This document shows, piece by piece, positions 1 to 6,499 of a stretch of DNA of 9,644 nucleotides. The notes under the pieces were generated by a model, which was not told where the DNA came from, searched no databases, and was given only the letters and a program-made list of their open reading frames with translations. Source of the stretch: JADGHX01 sp040255575 (GTDB lineage Bacteria; Pseudomonadota; Gammaproteobacteria; Steroidobacterales; Steroidobacteraceae). The position numbers were made by a program, and so were the translations under genes. The stretch is taken from positions 1-9,644 of the forward strand of contig JBDZVF010000231.1 of assembly GCA_040255575.1 (NCBI GenBank), read 5' to 3'. The first letter of the stretch is position 1. Each line of letters opens with the position of its first letter.

Positions 1-735
1 TACGCGGCGCCCGCGCTCGTGACCCATCACCCCAGCCCGGCGCGCACGGCGGGCGAGGCGGCCACGGGAGACCCGGTGCGACTGCGCGTGGCCGCCATCA
101 ACGTGCTCTATACGAACGACCAGTATTCTCGCGTCGCCGAGTTCGTCCAGCGGGAAAAGCCCGATGCGGTGGCGTTGCTCGAGATGACGGCGAAGTGGCG
201 TCAGGCCATGGCAGGTCTCGACAAGATCTACCCCCACCGCTACCAGACGACTGGAGTCGGCGGTCGTGGCATGACGTTCTGGACGCGCCTGCCGATGAAA
301 GACGTATCGGTGCTGCCAATCGGCGTGCGGCAGGAACCTGCGATACAGGCGACCCTCCAGGTGCAGGGGCGCGATGTGCGTGTCTTCGCCGTGCACCTCA
401 CGTGGCCGCTGGCGCCGGCCTCAGCCGCTCGCCGCAATCAGCAGATCGAGCTGCTCGCCGAGCGAGCCCGGGCGGTGACCTTGCCGCTGGTGGTGATCGG
501 GGACATGAACATCACGCCGTTCTCGCCTCGCTTCCAGAAACTGCTGACGGAGGGTCACTTGCGTTCCGCGGCCGAGGGCTTCGGCTGGCAGGCCACCTGG
601 CCTTCGTTCTTCCCGCCGGCCGGGATCCAGATCGATCATGCGCTCGTGAACTCTCGCGTGGCGGTGGAGCACTTCAATCATGGGACGACGACGGGGTCGG
701 ATCATCTGCCTATCGTCGCTGATCTCGTGCTCTGA
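1..735 (+). CDS. Endonuclease/exonuclease/phosphatase (EEP) family protein, 5' end missing
   Basis: A metal-dependent phosphoesterase of the EEP (DNase I/exonuclease III-like) superfamily. The substrate cannot be told from sequence and could be nucleic acid, a phospholipid or another phosphoester. The frame is open to the left edge (Y-A-A-P-A-L precede the GTG at 19), so the true start lies outside the window and the GTG is probably internal. Numbering from that GTG, the expected active-site set is complete: Asn28 in INVLYTN, Glu55 in LLEMT, His126 in VHLTWP, Asp162 and Asn164 in GDMN, Asp206/His207 in QIDHALV, and the closing SDHLPI with Asp228/His229. Many relatives of this subgroup carry two or three membrane helices before the catalytic domain, and a truncated membrane-anchored N-terminus would fit here, but those residues are not visible. 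The next gene on the strand begins 40 bp downstream. The family call is solid; the specific activity is unknown. Confidence 0.88.
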   Translation, partial: YAAPALVTHHPSPARTAGEAATGDPVRLRVAAINVLYTNDQYSRVAEFVQREKPDAVALLEMTAKWRQAMAGLDKIYPHRYQTTGVGGRGMTFWTRLPMKDVSVLPIGVRQEPAIQATLQVQGRDVRVFAVHLTWPLAPASAARRNQQIELLAERARAVTLPLVVIGDMNITPFSPRFQKLLTEGHLRSAAEGFGWQATWPSFFPPAGIQIDHALVNSRVAVEHFNHGTTTGSDHLPIVADLVL

Positions 736-775
736 CAGCCGCGGGCGGTATGCTTGCGGAACCGGGTACCTCGCA

Positions 776-1744
776 ATGAGTCTGACGCGCATGATCTCGA
801 TCCGCGTGCTCTCTGCACTGATTTGCCTGATGTTCGCGCCGGCTCTCACCTGGGCGGCAGACCGGCCCAGCAGCGCACAGAAGCAGGCCGCCAGCGAATA
901 CCTGGATGCGGTCGCGAGCGGTAGCCCGCAGGCCGTGGCGTTCGCCATCCACCCGGCCGACCTCGAAGCCCTGCGCAACAAGGTGCTCGCCCAGCTGCGC
1001 GAGGAGGCAGCGCGCGGTGAAAGCACCGTCCGCGTGCGGCTCTTCGGGCGCGCCAAGCCGCTCGCGGAGATCGAGCGCCTCACCCCCATCGACTTCTACG
1101 CCACCCTCGGGTCCAAGCTGTATCTCTTCGGCCGCGAGTACAAGGATGCGGACTGGATCGCGGCGATTCCCGACAAGAACGACACGGTTCAGGTCGTGCT
1201 TCGGGGTGAGCAGCCGAAGGAGCGCGGCGAGAAACGGGTGGAGGTGGTCAACGTGGTCACGCTGCGCCCGTACGGCAAGGACTGGAAGGCGACCCTGCCC
1301 AGCGAGATCGAAGCGCAGATCGACGATCTGATTCACGCGCGGCGAAACATCTACGCGCGCCTGCCGCCCCCGGCGGCGACGACGGTCTCGAAACCGGGCT
1401 CCGCGGGCGGGGAGACCGGCGTGCCCGCTGCGATCACCACGCTCATCAACGATGCGAGCAAGACGCTCGCGGTGCCGAGCTGTGAGGACTATTACAACAA
1501 GTACATGAGCCCGAACTTCCGTAAGGTCACGTCGAAGAAGGCGCTGGAGGCGCTCATCAACAGCTGCAACACGAGCCTCGGCACGCGCGAGCTGCTCGTC
1601 GCCACCTTACGTATCGTGAAAGACCTGGTGCCGACGTTCGAGCTCGACGGCAGCAAGGCCGTGTACGACGTGTCGGGTCAGGGGCTGCCGTTCGATCGCT
1701 TCGTGATCGAGCAGGTGGACCGCAAGTGGTATATCGCGGAGTGA
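776..1744 (+). CDS. Exported protein of unknown function with two NTF2-like-looking halves
   Basis: I do not recognise this 322-residue protein. I chose the ATG at 776 because it gives a clean signal peptide: Arg5 and Arg10, a hydrophobic core at about 11-24, and a likely cleavage after LTWA near residue 27. The ATG at 791 (residue 6) is also possible; the ATG at 680 would overlap the EEP gene and spoil the signal. Neither start has a strong ribosome binding site. The mature protein seems to have two parts joined by a Pro/Ala/Gly/Thr linker at about 196-218. The first, about 30-195, is helical then strand-rich and ends in a Tyr-Gly-Lys-Asp-Trp-Lys segment. The second, about 218-322, has a Cys236-Glu-Asp-Tyr-Tyr helix, Cys264, and a strand ending in Asp-Arg-Lys-Trp-Tyr-Ile. 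This helix-then-curved-sheet pattern recalls NTF2-like/DUF4878-type periplasmic proteins, which is inference. The only two mature cysteines, 236 and 264, could form a disulfide in the periplasm. Confidence 0.72.
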   Translation: MSLTRMISIRVLSALICLMFAPALTWAADRPSSAQKQAASEYLDAVASGSPQAVAFAIHPADLEALRNKVLAQLREEAARGESTVRVRLFGRAKPLAEIERLTPIDFYATLGSKLYLFGREYKDADWIAAIPDKNDTVQVVLRGEQPKERGEKRVEVVNVVTLRPYGKDWKATLPSEIEAQIDDLIHARRNIYARLPPPAATTVSKPGSAGGETGVPAAITTLINDASKTLAVPSCEDYYNKYMSPNFRKVTSKKALEALINSCNTSLGTRELLVATLRIVKDLVPTFELDGSKAVYDVSGQGLPFDRFVIEQVDRKWYIAE

Positions 1745-1756
1745 GGCCTCGCTGAA

Positions 1757-1775
1757 GATCGCCGCACGCGCGATC
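1757..1775. terminator. Possible bidirectional terminator hairpin between convergent genes
   Basis: GATCGC at 1757-1762 and GCGATC at 1770-1775 are perfect complements around a 7-base loop. They lie in the 38-bp gap between the stop of the plus-strand exported protein and the stop of gspB on the minus strand. No T-tract follows on either strand, so this is not a canonical intrinsic terminator. The placement between two convergent stops is the main support. Confidence 0.35.
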
Positions 1776-1782
1776 CTGCCCA

Positions 1783-2709
1783 TCAATCCTTGTTCAGCAC
1801 GAACCGTGTGCCGTTGTAGGACATGATGGCGGCATCGCTGTTGATGCTTTCCACCTTCGGCCCCTCGGGCAGGGCCTGGCCCTCATAGAGCCGACGCATA
1901 TTGATCAACACGAAACGCTTCGTCGGATCGGCGGCGTAGCTATGCAAGTCCATGTGCAGCGGCGGAATCGAGGTCTGCGTCGCGGCCTGCTCGTAAGTCG
2001 GCAAGCCGCTGACCGTGCCCCGGGTGACCCGCCCAGCGCCCGTGCCGGGCGGAGGAGCGTCACGCGCAGGCGCATAGTCTTCGGGGTTGTACGGCTCCTG
2101 CGCTCCCGGTGCGACGCCCTGATCGGCGAGGCTGGGTTCCGGACGCGGCGCGTACGTTGCGTAGGCGTTGTTCGGGCCGTTCGGCGCATACCCGTTGTTG
2201 GGCGCGTTCTGCGCGTAACCGTTTGATGCATACCCGTTCGGCGCATTCTGCGCATAGCCATTGGGCGCGTAACCGTTCGGCGGTGGGCCGTTGCCCGGGC
2301 CTGCCTGGTTGTACGCTTGTGCAGGCAGGTTGTTGGGCGGCGGCATGTTAGCCGGTACGTTCTGCGCAAAGCCCTGCGGAGGCGGGTTCTGTGCGAAGCC
2401 TTGCGCCGGAACATTCTGCTGACCACCGAATGCCGTGGGCTGCTGAGCGCCGACTGCCCCCCCGTTGGCAGCCGCTGCAGCCGAAGCGGTATCGGCTGCG
2501 GGCGCGGGCGGTACCGCGGCGGTGGCCGGCTTGCGAAGCATGATCCAGCCGACGACACCCAGGTTCACCACCAGCAGGGACACGATGACTATCGCCAGCA
2601 ATGGCAGCTTCGAGCGCGGAGGCGCCACGCGCACTTCGAAGAGTGCGGGACCGCTCTGTCGCTGGCGGTCGTTTTCGGATTTCTTGAGCGCGTCGAGAAT
2701 GAAGGACAT
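1783..2709 (-). CDS. gspB: GspB-like (ExeB-like) type II secretion accessory protein
   Basis: A 308-residue inner-membrane protein that in studied species partners GspA (ExeA) to help the type II secretin assemble through the peptidoglycan. The N-terminus MSFILDALKKSENDRQR is the hallmark of GspB proteins. One membrane helix follows at about 35-58 (cytoplasmic N-terminus, periplasmic C-terminus). A long linker at about 62-233 is rich in Pro, Ala, Asn, Gly, Gln and Tyr and carries degenerate repeats. The C-terminal T2SSB-type domain at about 234-308 contains LPTYEQA, IPPLHMDLHSYA, RFVLINMRRLYEGQ and a final GTRFVLNKD. The order short cytoplasmic tail, helix, Pro-rich spacer and periplasmic domain is TonB-like. 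The start ATG lies 3 bp after the gspA stop, so the two are almost certainly translated from one mRNA; the binding site must lie inside gspA, where only a weak GGCGG is visible. The linker looks longer than usual for the family, which I could not check by alignment. Confidence 0.9.
   Translation of the reverse strand: MSFILDALKKSENDRQRQSGPALFEVRVAPPRSKLPLLAIVIVSLLVVNLGVVGWIMLRKPATAAVPPAPAADTASAAAAANGGAVGAQQPTAFGGQQNVPAQGFAQNPPPQGFAQNVPANMPPPNNLPAQAYNQAGPGNGPPPNGYAPNGYAQNAPNGYASNGYAQNAPNNGYAPNGPNNAYATYAPRPEPSLADQGVAPGAQEPYNPEDYAPARDAPPPGTGAGRVTRGTVSGLPTYEQAATQTSIPPLHMDLHSYAADPTKRFVLINMRRLYEGQALPEGPKVESINSDAAIMSYNGTRFVLNKD
2158..2277 (-). repeat. Degenerate Asn-Gly-Tyr-Ala repeat tract inside gspB
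   Basis: Residues about 145-184 of GspB consist of repeating NGYAP, NGYAQ, NAP and NGYAS units, with a related QGFAQN pair upstream at residues 103-117. At DNA level the units recur as imperfect 12-18 base blocks with varied third-codon positions, so they are old or under protein-level selection rather than a fresh tandem expansion. The tract lies in the periplasmic linker between the membrane helix and the C-terminal domain. Confidence 0.75.
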
Positions 2710-2712
2710 GGT

Positions 2713-4392
2713 TCAACCGCCGTGAGCCGGGTCGATGCGCAGAAGCGGGGAGTCGCTGCCCGAGACTGCGCTCGCGAGCACGATCTGCGTTTGCACGCCG
2801 GCGATGCCATCCACGGCGAGCTGGTTGCGTCGCTGGAACTCCATCACCTGCCGGCTGAGCTCCGCGTCGAACACGTCGCTCACCGGGGCATCGGGTGGCG
2901 CGCCGTTGAGCCGTTGCAGGGACTGCCGCAGCCAGCGCACTTCCGCCCCGCGCATTCCGACGGACAACGGTTTCACGCTTTGCGTGGCGGGCCGCCAGAG
3001 CATCACGAAGTCCCCGAACCAGTAGCGCGACAGCTCACCGATACCTACTTCGTGGCGCGCGCCGCCGAGCTCCACCTTGGCGCGCTCATCGCTGAGGTTG
3101 GTGAGCAGCACCTGATGCGCGTTGCCGGATTCGTCATTCAGCATCAGCAGCGCGGGGCGATTGAACTGACGCAGCTGACCGAATGAGCCGCGCTGGACGA
3201 GACACTCGAGCCCCTGCGCGGCCGCCTGCGTGCAGGGGTCGTCGCTGCCTGCGTCGTATTGCAGACCCCAGATGGAGAAGAGCTTGCTGAACGCTTCGTC
3301 CGGCACGGTTTCCGAGCGGTGTTTCGCGAGAAGTTGAGTGAGCGACTCCGGCGCGGGAGTCGTTTCGAGCGCGGAGACTTTTACCGCTGTGCCTCCCGCG
3401 GCGGGCTCGGTTGCGCCCACGACCGTATCCGGGGCGTTCTTCGTGGCGGGTGGCGTGCTCGCCTTCGCTTGCAGGGCGGAGCCGGTCCAGGGCGCGAATT
3501 GCCACAGCAGAATGCCCGTGATGACGAGCGCAACGCCCGCTGCAGCCGCCCCGGCCCACGGAAGCCAGGGCGCGGCGAATTGCTTGCCGAACACTTCCGC
3601 CGCTGCGGCACGCACGAGGCTGCCGTCGACACGATGCTTGTCTTGCGTGTAGGCGCCGAGCAGGGCGCGGTCTGCGATCACGTTGATCACGCGCGGCACG
3701 CCACCGGAGAGGCGATATACCTCGGAGAGGGCGGGCGCCGTGAAGATGTCTGTCGTTGCGCCGGCGACGCGCAGACGGTGACGGACGTAGGCCGCCGTTT
3801 CGTCTGACGACAACGGGTCGAGGTGATAGCGGCCGGTGATTCGTTGCGCGAGCTGGCGCAGCTCGTTCCGGCCGAGCAATTCACGCAGCTCCGGCTGGCC
3901 GATGAGGATGATCTGCAGCAGCTTCTGGGTGTTCGTTTCGAGGTTGGTGAGCAGGCGCACCTGCTCGAGCACATCCGTCGCGAGGTTCTGCGCTTCGTCG
4001 ACGACGAGCACGACGCGCCGGCCGCCCGCGTGGGCCTTCAGCAGGTAGTCGTTCAGGATGTCGACGAGATCCTTGAGGCTGCCTTCCGCGGAGTCGGGCA
4101 CGCCGATGCCGATTTCTTCACAGATGGTCAGCAGGAACTCGGTCGCGGTCATCCTGGGATTCAGGATGAGGGCCACTTCCGCGTTCTTCGGCGTCTGGGC
4201 GAGCAGCGAGCGAATGGTCGTCGTCTTGCCTGTGCCCACCTCACCTGTCAGCTGCACGAAGCCGCCCGCTTCGTTGATGCCATAGAGCAGATGAGCGAGG
4301 GCTTCGGCGTGGCGCTCGCTGAGATACAGGTATCGCGGATCGGGGGTGATCGCGAAGGGTTTGTCGTTCAGGCCGAAGAAGGACAGGTACAT
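2713..4392 (-). CDS. gspA: GspA/ExeA-family AAA ATPase with peptidoglycan-binding domain
   Basis: A 559-residue inner-membrane ATPase that with GspB helps the type II secretion secretin multimerise and cross the cell wall (known for Aeromonas ExeAB). The start MYLSFFGLNDKPFAITPDPR is typical of ExeA proteins and fixes the ATG at 4392. The AAA domain spans about 1-265: Walker A GEVGTGKTT at 50-58 (Lys56), Walker B VVLVVDEAQ at 127-135 (Asp132, Glu133), and a sensor-like strand IILIGQPELR at 161-170. A membrane helix follows at about 276-298, then a Pro/Ala/Thr linker. Residues about 350-468 resemble the C39-peptidase-like segment seen in some ExeA proteins (DPCTQAAAQGLECLVQRGSF, then HQVLL and a final GDFVMLWRP). 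I see no intact Cys-His-Asp triad there, so a binding role is more likely than proteolysis. Residues about 474-540 match the PG_binding_1 fold (LSVGMRGAEVRWLRQSLQRL, then FQRRNQLAVDGIAG). It is the first gene of the gspA-gspB pair. Confidence 0.94.
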   Translation of the reverse strand: MYLSFFGLNDKPFAITPDPRYLYLSERHAEALAHLLYGINEAGGFVQLTGEVGTGKTTTIRSLLAQTPKNAEVALILNPRMTATEFLLTICEEIGIGVPDSAEGSLKDLVDILNDYLLKAHAGGRRVVLVVDEAQNLATDVLEQVRLLTNLETNTQKLLQIILIGQPELRELLGRNELRQLAQRITGRYHLDPLSSDETAAYVRHRLRVAGATTDIFTAPALSEVYRLSGGVPRVINVIADRALLGAYTQDKHRVDGSLVRAAAAEVFGKQFAAPWLPWAGAAAAGVALVITGILLWQFAPWTGSALQAKASTPPATKNAPDTVVGATEPAAGGTAVKVSALETTPAPESLTQLLAKHRSETVPDEAFSKLFSIWGLQYDAGSDDPCTQAAAQGLECLVQRGSFGQLRQFNRPALLMLNDESGNAHQVLLTNLSDERAKVELGGARHEVGIGELSRYWFGDFVMLWRPATQSVKPLSVGMRGAEVRWLRQSLQRLNGAPPDAPVSDVFDAELSRQVMEFQRRNQLAVDGIAGVQTQIVLASAVSGSDSPLLRIDPAHGG

Positions 4393-4764
4393 GAGCGGCT
4401 TGAAGGTGGGCCGTCGGTTTGGGGGCGGAGTATTGCATGGGATTCGCGTCAGGGCATCTAACGCGGGCGGGGTGCGTGACAGGTCAGATGCAGTGGGGCG
4501 GCGCGGATCGGCGACAGGATGGTGGGCGTGGAGGGAAAGGGCGGTGTGTGTGGATGCGCGGCTGGTGAAGTGTCGCGTGTTGAAGGCGTGAGCGCCGGTG
4601 CTGGGGCGCGATTGGCGCGTGCGTAAGCGGGGCCGCGTTCGGTGCTTTCGCGCGCCCTTGGGTTTCCACGCGCGCCGGCGGGCTTACGCGCGGCGAAGTG
4701 TTCCAGCCGCGCGGCGACTGAGCGGCTTCGAGCCGCCCGGCGATTGAGGGCTTCTGACGGGGCG
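4393..4764. other. Gene-free G-rich intergenic stretch upstream of gspA and downstream of dinB
   Basis: These 372 bases hold no open frame I would accept. Reading frames here are run-through from dinB or gspA and translate to Arg/Pro/Ala-rich sequence without motifs. The plus strand is strongly G-rich between about 4460 and 4620. The region must contain the gspA promoter on the minus strand, but I found no -35/-10 pair with sound spacing. It holds a hairpin near the dinB stop and a distant inverted repeat: GCGTAAGC at 4621-4628 and GCTTACGC at 4682-4689, 53 bases apart. Confidence 0.6.
4722..4736. terminator. Hairpin just downstream of dinB, possible terminator
   Basis: GCGGCT and AGCCGC form a perfect 6-bp stem around TCG, about 30 bp past the dinB stop on the minus strand. 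The stem is compact and very GC-rich, but no T-tract follows it in the direction of dinB transcription. It may be a processing or pausing hairpin rather than an intrinsic terminator. Confidence 0.3.
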
Positions 4765-5946
4765 TCAGGTTTTGTCGTCGAGGTCGCCGGCTCTCGTGAG
4801 GGCTTTGGGGCCAAATTTCTGGCGGATGGCGTCGAGAGCGGTGTCGAGGGGGGTGGTGGCGTTGGCCGTGGGCGCGGTGAAGAGGTCCAGCTGGTCGGAC
4901 TCGGCGAGTTGGCTCACGCCGACGCCGAGCAGGCGAATCTTGGCGCCGGGGTTTTCGGTGAGCCACGTGCTGAGGAGGGTGCTCGCGACTTTGGTGATCG
5001 CGCGCGTGTCGTTCGTGGCCGGCGCGACGCGAGTCTGACGGGTGAAGGTCGTGAAGTCCTTGCGGCGGATCTTCACCGTCACGCACGCCGCCGTGAGCGA
5101 CTTCTTGCGCAGGCGCGTGCAGGTGCGGTCGGCGAGCTTGGCGAGCTCCGTTTGCAGGCGCGCGGGCTCGCCGATGTCCTGGAAGAACGTGTCCTCGGCG
5201 CTGATGGATTTCTCTTCGTGGTCGGGAATGACCGGCCGATCATCGATGCCCGCTGCGCGTTCGCGGATGCGTGCCGTGTAGCGCCCGAAGATGGGCCACA
5301 GCACCGCGTCGCTGGCGCCGCGCAGCTCGGCGAGGGTGCGGATGCCGGCCTGCTCCACCTTTTCGCCGGTCTTGCGCCCGAGGCCCGGCAGGCGGCGGAT
5401 GGAAAGCGCGCCGAGCGTGTCGCGCACGCTCTCGGGTGTCACGACCGTCAGGCCATCCGGTTTCTTCATGTCGGAGGCGATCTTCGCCACCAGCTTGTTG
5501 GGCGCCACGCCGACGGAACCGGTCACGCGCGTCGTTTCCTGGATGCGCCGCTTGATCGAGCGCGCAATCGAAACCGCATCCCCCATCAGCGGCAGGCTCG
5601 CCGTCACATCGAGGAACGCCTCATCGAGCGAGAGGCCCTCAACAAGGGGCGTGAACTCGTGAAAGATCTGAAAGACCTGGCTCGACACTTCCTTGTACAC
5701 CGCCATGCGCGGCTTCACGCAGATGGCGTGAGGGCAGAGGCGCAGCGCCGTGCTCATCGGCATGGCCGAATGCACCCCGAACTTGCGCACCTCGTAGCTG
5801 GCCGCGGCGACGACGCCGCGGCCGCTCGTGCCGCCCACGATAACGGGGCGACCCTTCAGCCCAGGGTCGTCACGCTGCTCGATGGAGGCATAGAACGCAT
5901 CCATGTCCACGTGAAGAATCGCGCGGTTTCTGGCTGGCGGGCTCAT
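4765..5946 (-). CDS. dinB: DNA polymerase IV (Y-family translesion polymerase)
   Basis: A 393-residue error-prone DNA polymerase that copies past damaged bases and lacks proofreading. The palm carries the metal-binding acidic residues expected of the Y family: Asp14 in HVDMDAFYA and Asp108/Glu109 in GLSLDEAF. Tyr19 sits at the steric-gate position that excludes ribonucleotides. KPRMAVYKEVSSQVF at about 78-92 and SVGVAPNKLVAKIASDMKKP at about 144-163 are standard finger/palm elements, followed by a helix-hairpin-helix thumb (LPGLGRKTGEKV, about 185-196). The little-finger domain occupies about 235-350. QLDLF at 352-356 is a textbook sliding-clamp-binding motif, and it is followed by a 37-residue tail (LDTALDAIRQKFGPKAL) of a kind seen in several high-GC bacteria. 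The start ATG is 43 bp after the DUF4399 stop with no clear ribosome binding site. No CTGT-N8-ACAG LexA box is visible in that gap, so SOS control is not evident here; any such box would lie further upstream. Confidence 0.96.
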   Translation of the reverse strand: MSPPARNRAILHVDMDAFYASIEQRDDPGLKGRPVIVGGTSGRGVVAAASYEVRKFGVHSAMPMSTALRLCPHAICVKPRMAVYKEVSSQVFQIFHEFTPLVEGLSLDEAFLDVTASLPLMGDAVSIARSIKRRIQETTRVTGSVGVAPNKLVAKIASDMKKPDGLTVVTPESVRDTLGALSIRRLPGLGRKTGEKVEQAGIRTLAELRGASDAVLWPIFGRYTARIRERAAGIDDRPVIPDHEEKSISAEDTFFQDIGEPARLQTELAKLADRTCTRLRKKSLTAACVTVKIRRKDFTTFTRQTRVAPATNDTRAITKVASTLLSTWLTENPGAKIRLLGVGVSQLAESDQLDLFTAPTANATTPLDTALDAIRQKFGPKALTRAGDLDDKT

Positions 5947-5989
5947 GTCGCACGATCGCTTGCATTTGGCGTGGATGCGAAACGGTCTC

Positions 5990-6412
5990 TTACTTCACCG
6001 TGATGGTGATCTTCTTCGACATCACCGGCGGGTTGTGCGGCGTGTGCTTGTCGTCACCCAGCACGAGTTGCAGCGTGTGCTTGCCGGGCTTCAGATCGAT
6101 AGTCGCTTCCGTCTGACCCTTGCCGTAATGCCGTACGTTGTCGCTCGTAGGCAGCGGCGCGTTCAGGTCCGCGAGCACGTCGGTGTCGATCAGCAGGTGA
6201 TGGTGGCCCGTGTTCTCGAACTTCACGCCCGCGGGCGCGACGCCCATCCCTTTCAGGCCGAACTCGATTGTCACCGGGCTCTTCACGGTCGCACCGTCCC
6301 TGGGGCTGATGATGTACGCCTCGGCTCCGGCGGGTGCGGGCGTACGGTCCGCGGCCCAGGCGATGGTGGCAATGGAAGCAAGAGCGACGGCGGCAATGGC
6401 AACGGCACGCAT
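5990..6412 (-). CDS. Small exported DUF4399 domain protein
   Basis: A 140-residue periplasmic protein of unknown biochemical role, matching the DUF4399 family by its signature segments. A signal peptide covers about 1-21 (Arg2, hydrophobic AVAIAAVALASIATIAWA, likely cleavage after AWA). The mature domain starts YIISPRDGATVKSPVTIEFG and continues with GVKFENTGHHHLLID, HYGKGQTEATIDLKPGKHTL, QLVLGDDKHTPHNPPV and a final strand ITITVK. The pattern is an immunoglobulin-like beta sandwich by inference. The conserved histidines (70-72, 95, 112, 123, 126) are dense enough to suggest metal binding, which is not established for the family as far as I know. It has the best ribosome binding site of the window (GGAG, 6 bases before the ATG). 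It is followed after 43 bp by dinB, with which it may be cotranscribed, although no functional link is apparent. Confidence 0.88.
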   Translation of the reverse strand: MRAVAIAAVALASIATIAWAADRTPAPAGAEAYIISPRDGATVKSPVTIEFGLKGMGVAPAGVKFENTGHHHLLIDTDVLADLNAPLPTSDNVRHYGKGQTEATIDLKPGKHTLQLVLGDDKHTPHNPPVMSKKITITVK

Positions 6413-6418
6413 ATTGTT

Positions 6419-6422
6419 CTCC
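6419..6422 (-). promoter_or_regulatory. Ribosome binding site of the DUF4399 gene
   Basis: On the minus strand the sequence reads GGAG-AACAAT-ATG, a Shine-Dalgarno core with a 6-base spacer. It supports the ATG at 6412 as the start and is clearer than the site of any other gene here. Confidence 0.75.
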
Positions 6423-6447
6423 GGGGGTGGTTCTTGATTGATAGCCG

Positions 6448-6468
6448 CTTCAGCTTATGCCACTGAAG
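6448..6468. promoter_or_regulatory. Inverted repeat in the leader of the DUF4399 gene
   Basis: CTTCAG at 6448-6453 and CTGAAG at 6463-6468 are perfect complements, 9 bases apart. They sit in the 87-bp gap between the end of the DUF3667-like gene and the DUF4399 start. On the minus strand a weak promoter overlaps it: TTGTTT, 16 bases, then CATAAG. The repeat could be an operator over that promoter or a weak terminator of the upstream gene; no T-tract follows. Which of these, if any, is undetermined. Confidence 0.3.
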
Positions 6469-6499
6469 GGAACGGAAACAATCAGCTGCAGGCCGGCGC

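Noticed and set aside
680..775. Earlier ATG at 680 for the exported protein
   Set aside because: It would overlap the EEP gene by 56 bases and place a polar Arg-rich stretch before the signal peptide.
2158..2277. CRISPR-like or intergenic tandem repeat
   Set aside because: The units are imperfect, contiguous, in frame within gspB and encode a repetitive peptide linker; there are no unique spacers.
1905..2558. A 217-residue minus-strand frame within gspB
   Set aside because: It is almost all Arg, Thr and Pro, as expected when the repetitive gspB linker is read one base off.
4440..4480. Candidate -35/-10 elements for gspA on the minus strand (CTGTCA and TAGATG; CTGACG and TACTCC)
   Set aside because: The hexamers match the consensus weakly and the spacers range from 14 to 16 bases; in GC-rich DNA such matches occur by chance.
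4642..6003. A 453-residue plus-strand open frame lying opposite all of dinB
   Set aside because: It is antisense to a fully motif-supported polymerase gene, is rich in Arg, Ala, Gly and His, has no recognisable domain, and arises readily from third-position GC bias.
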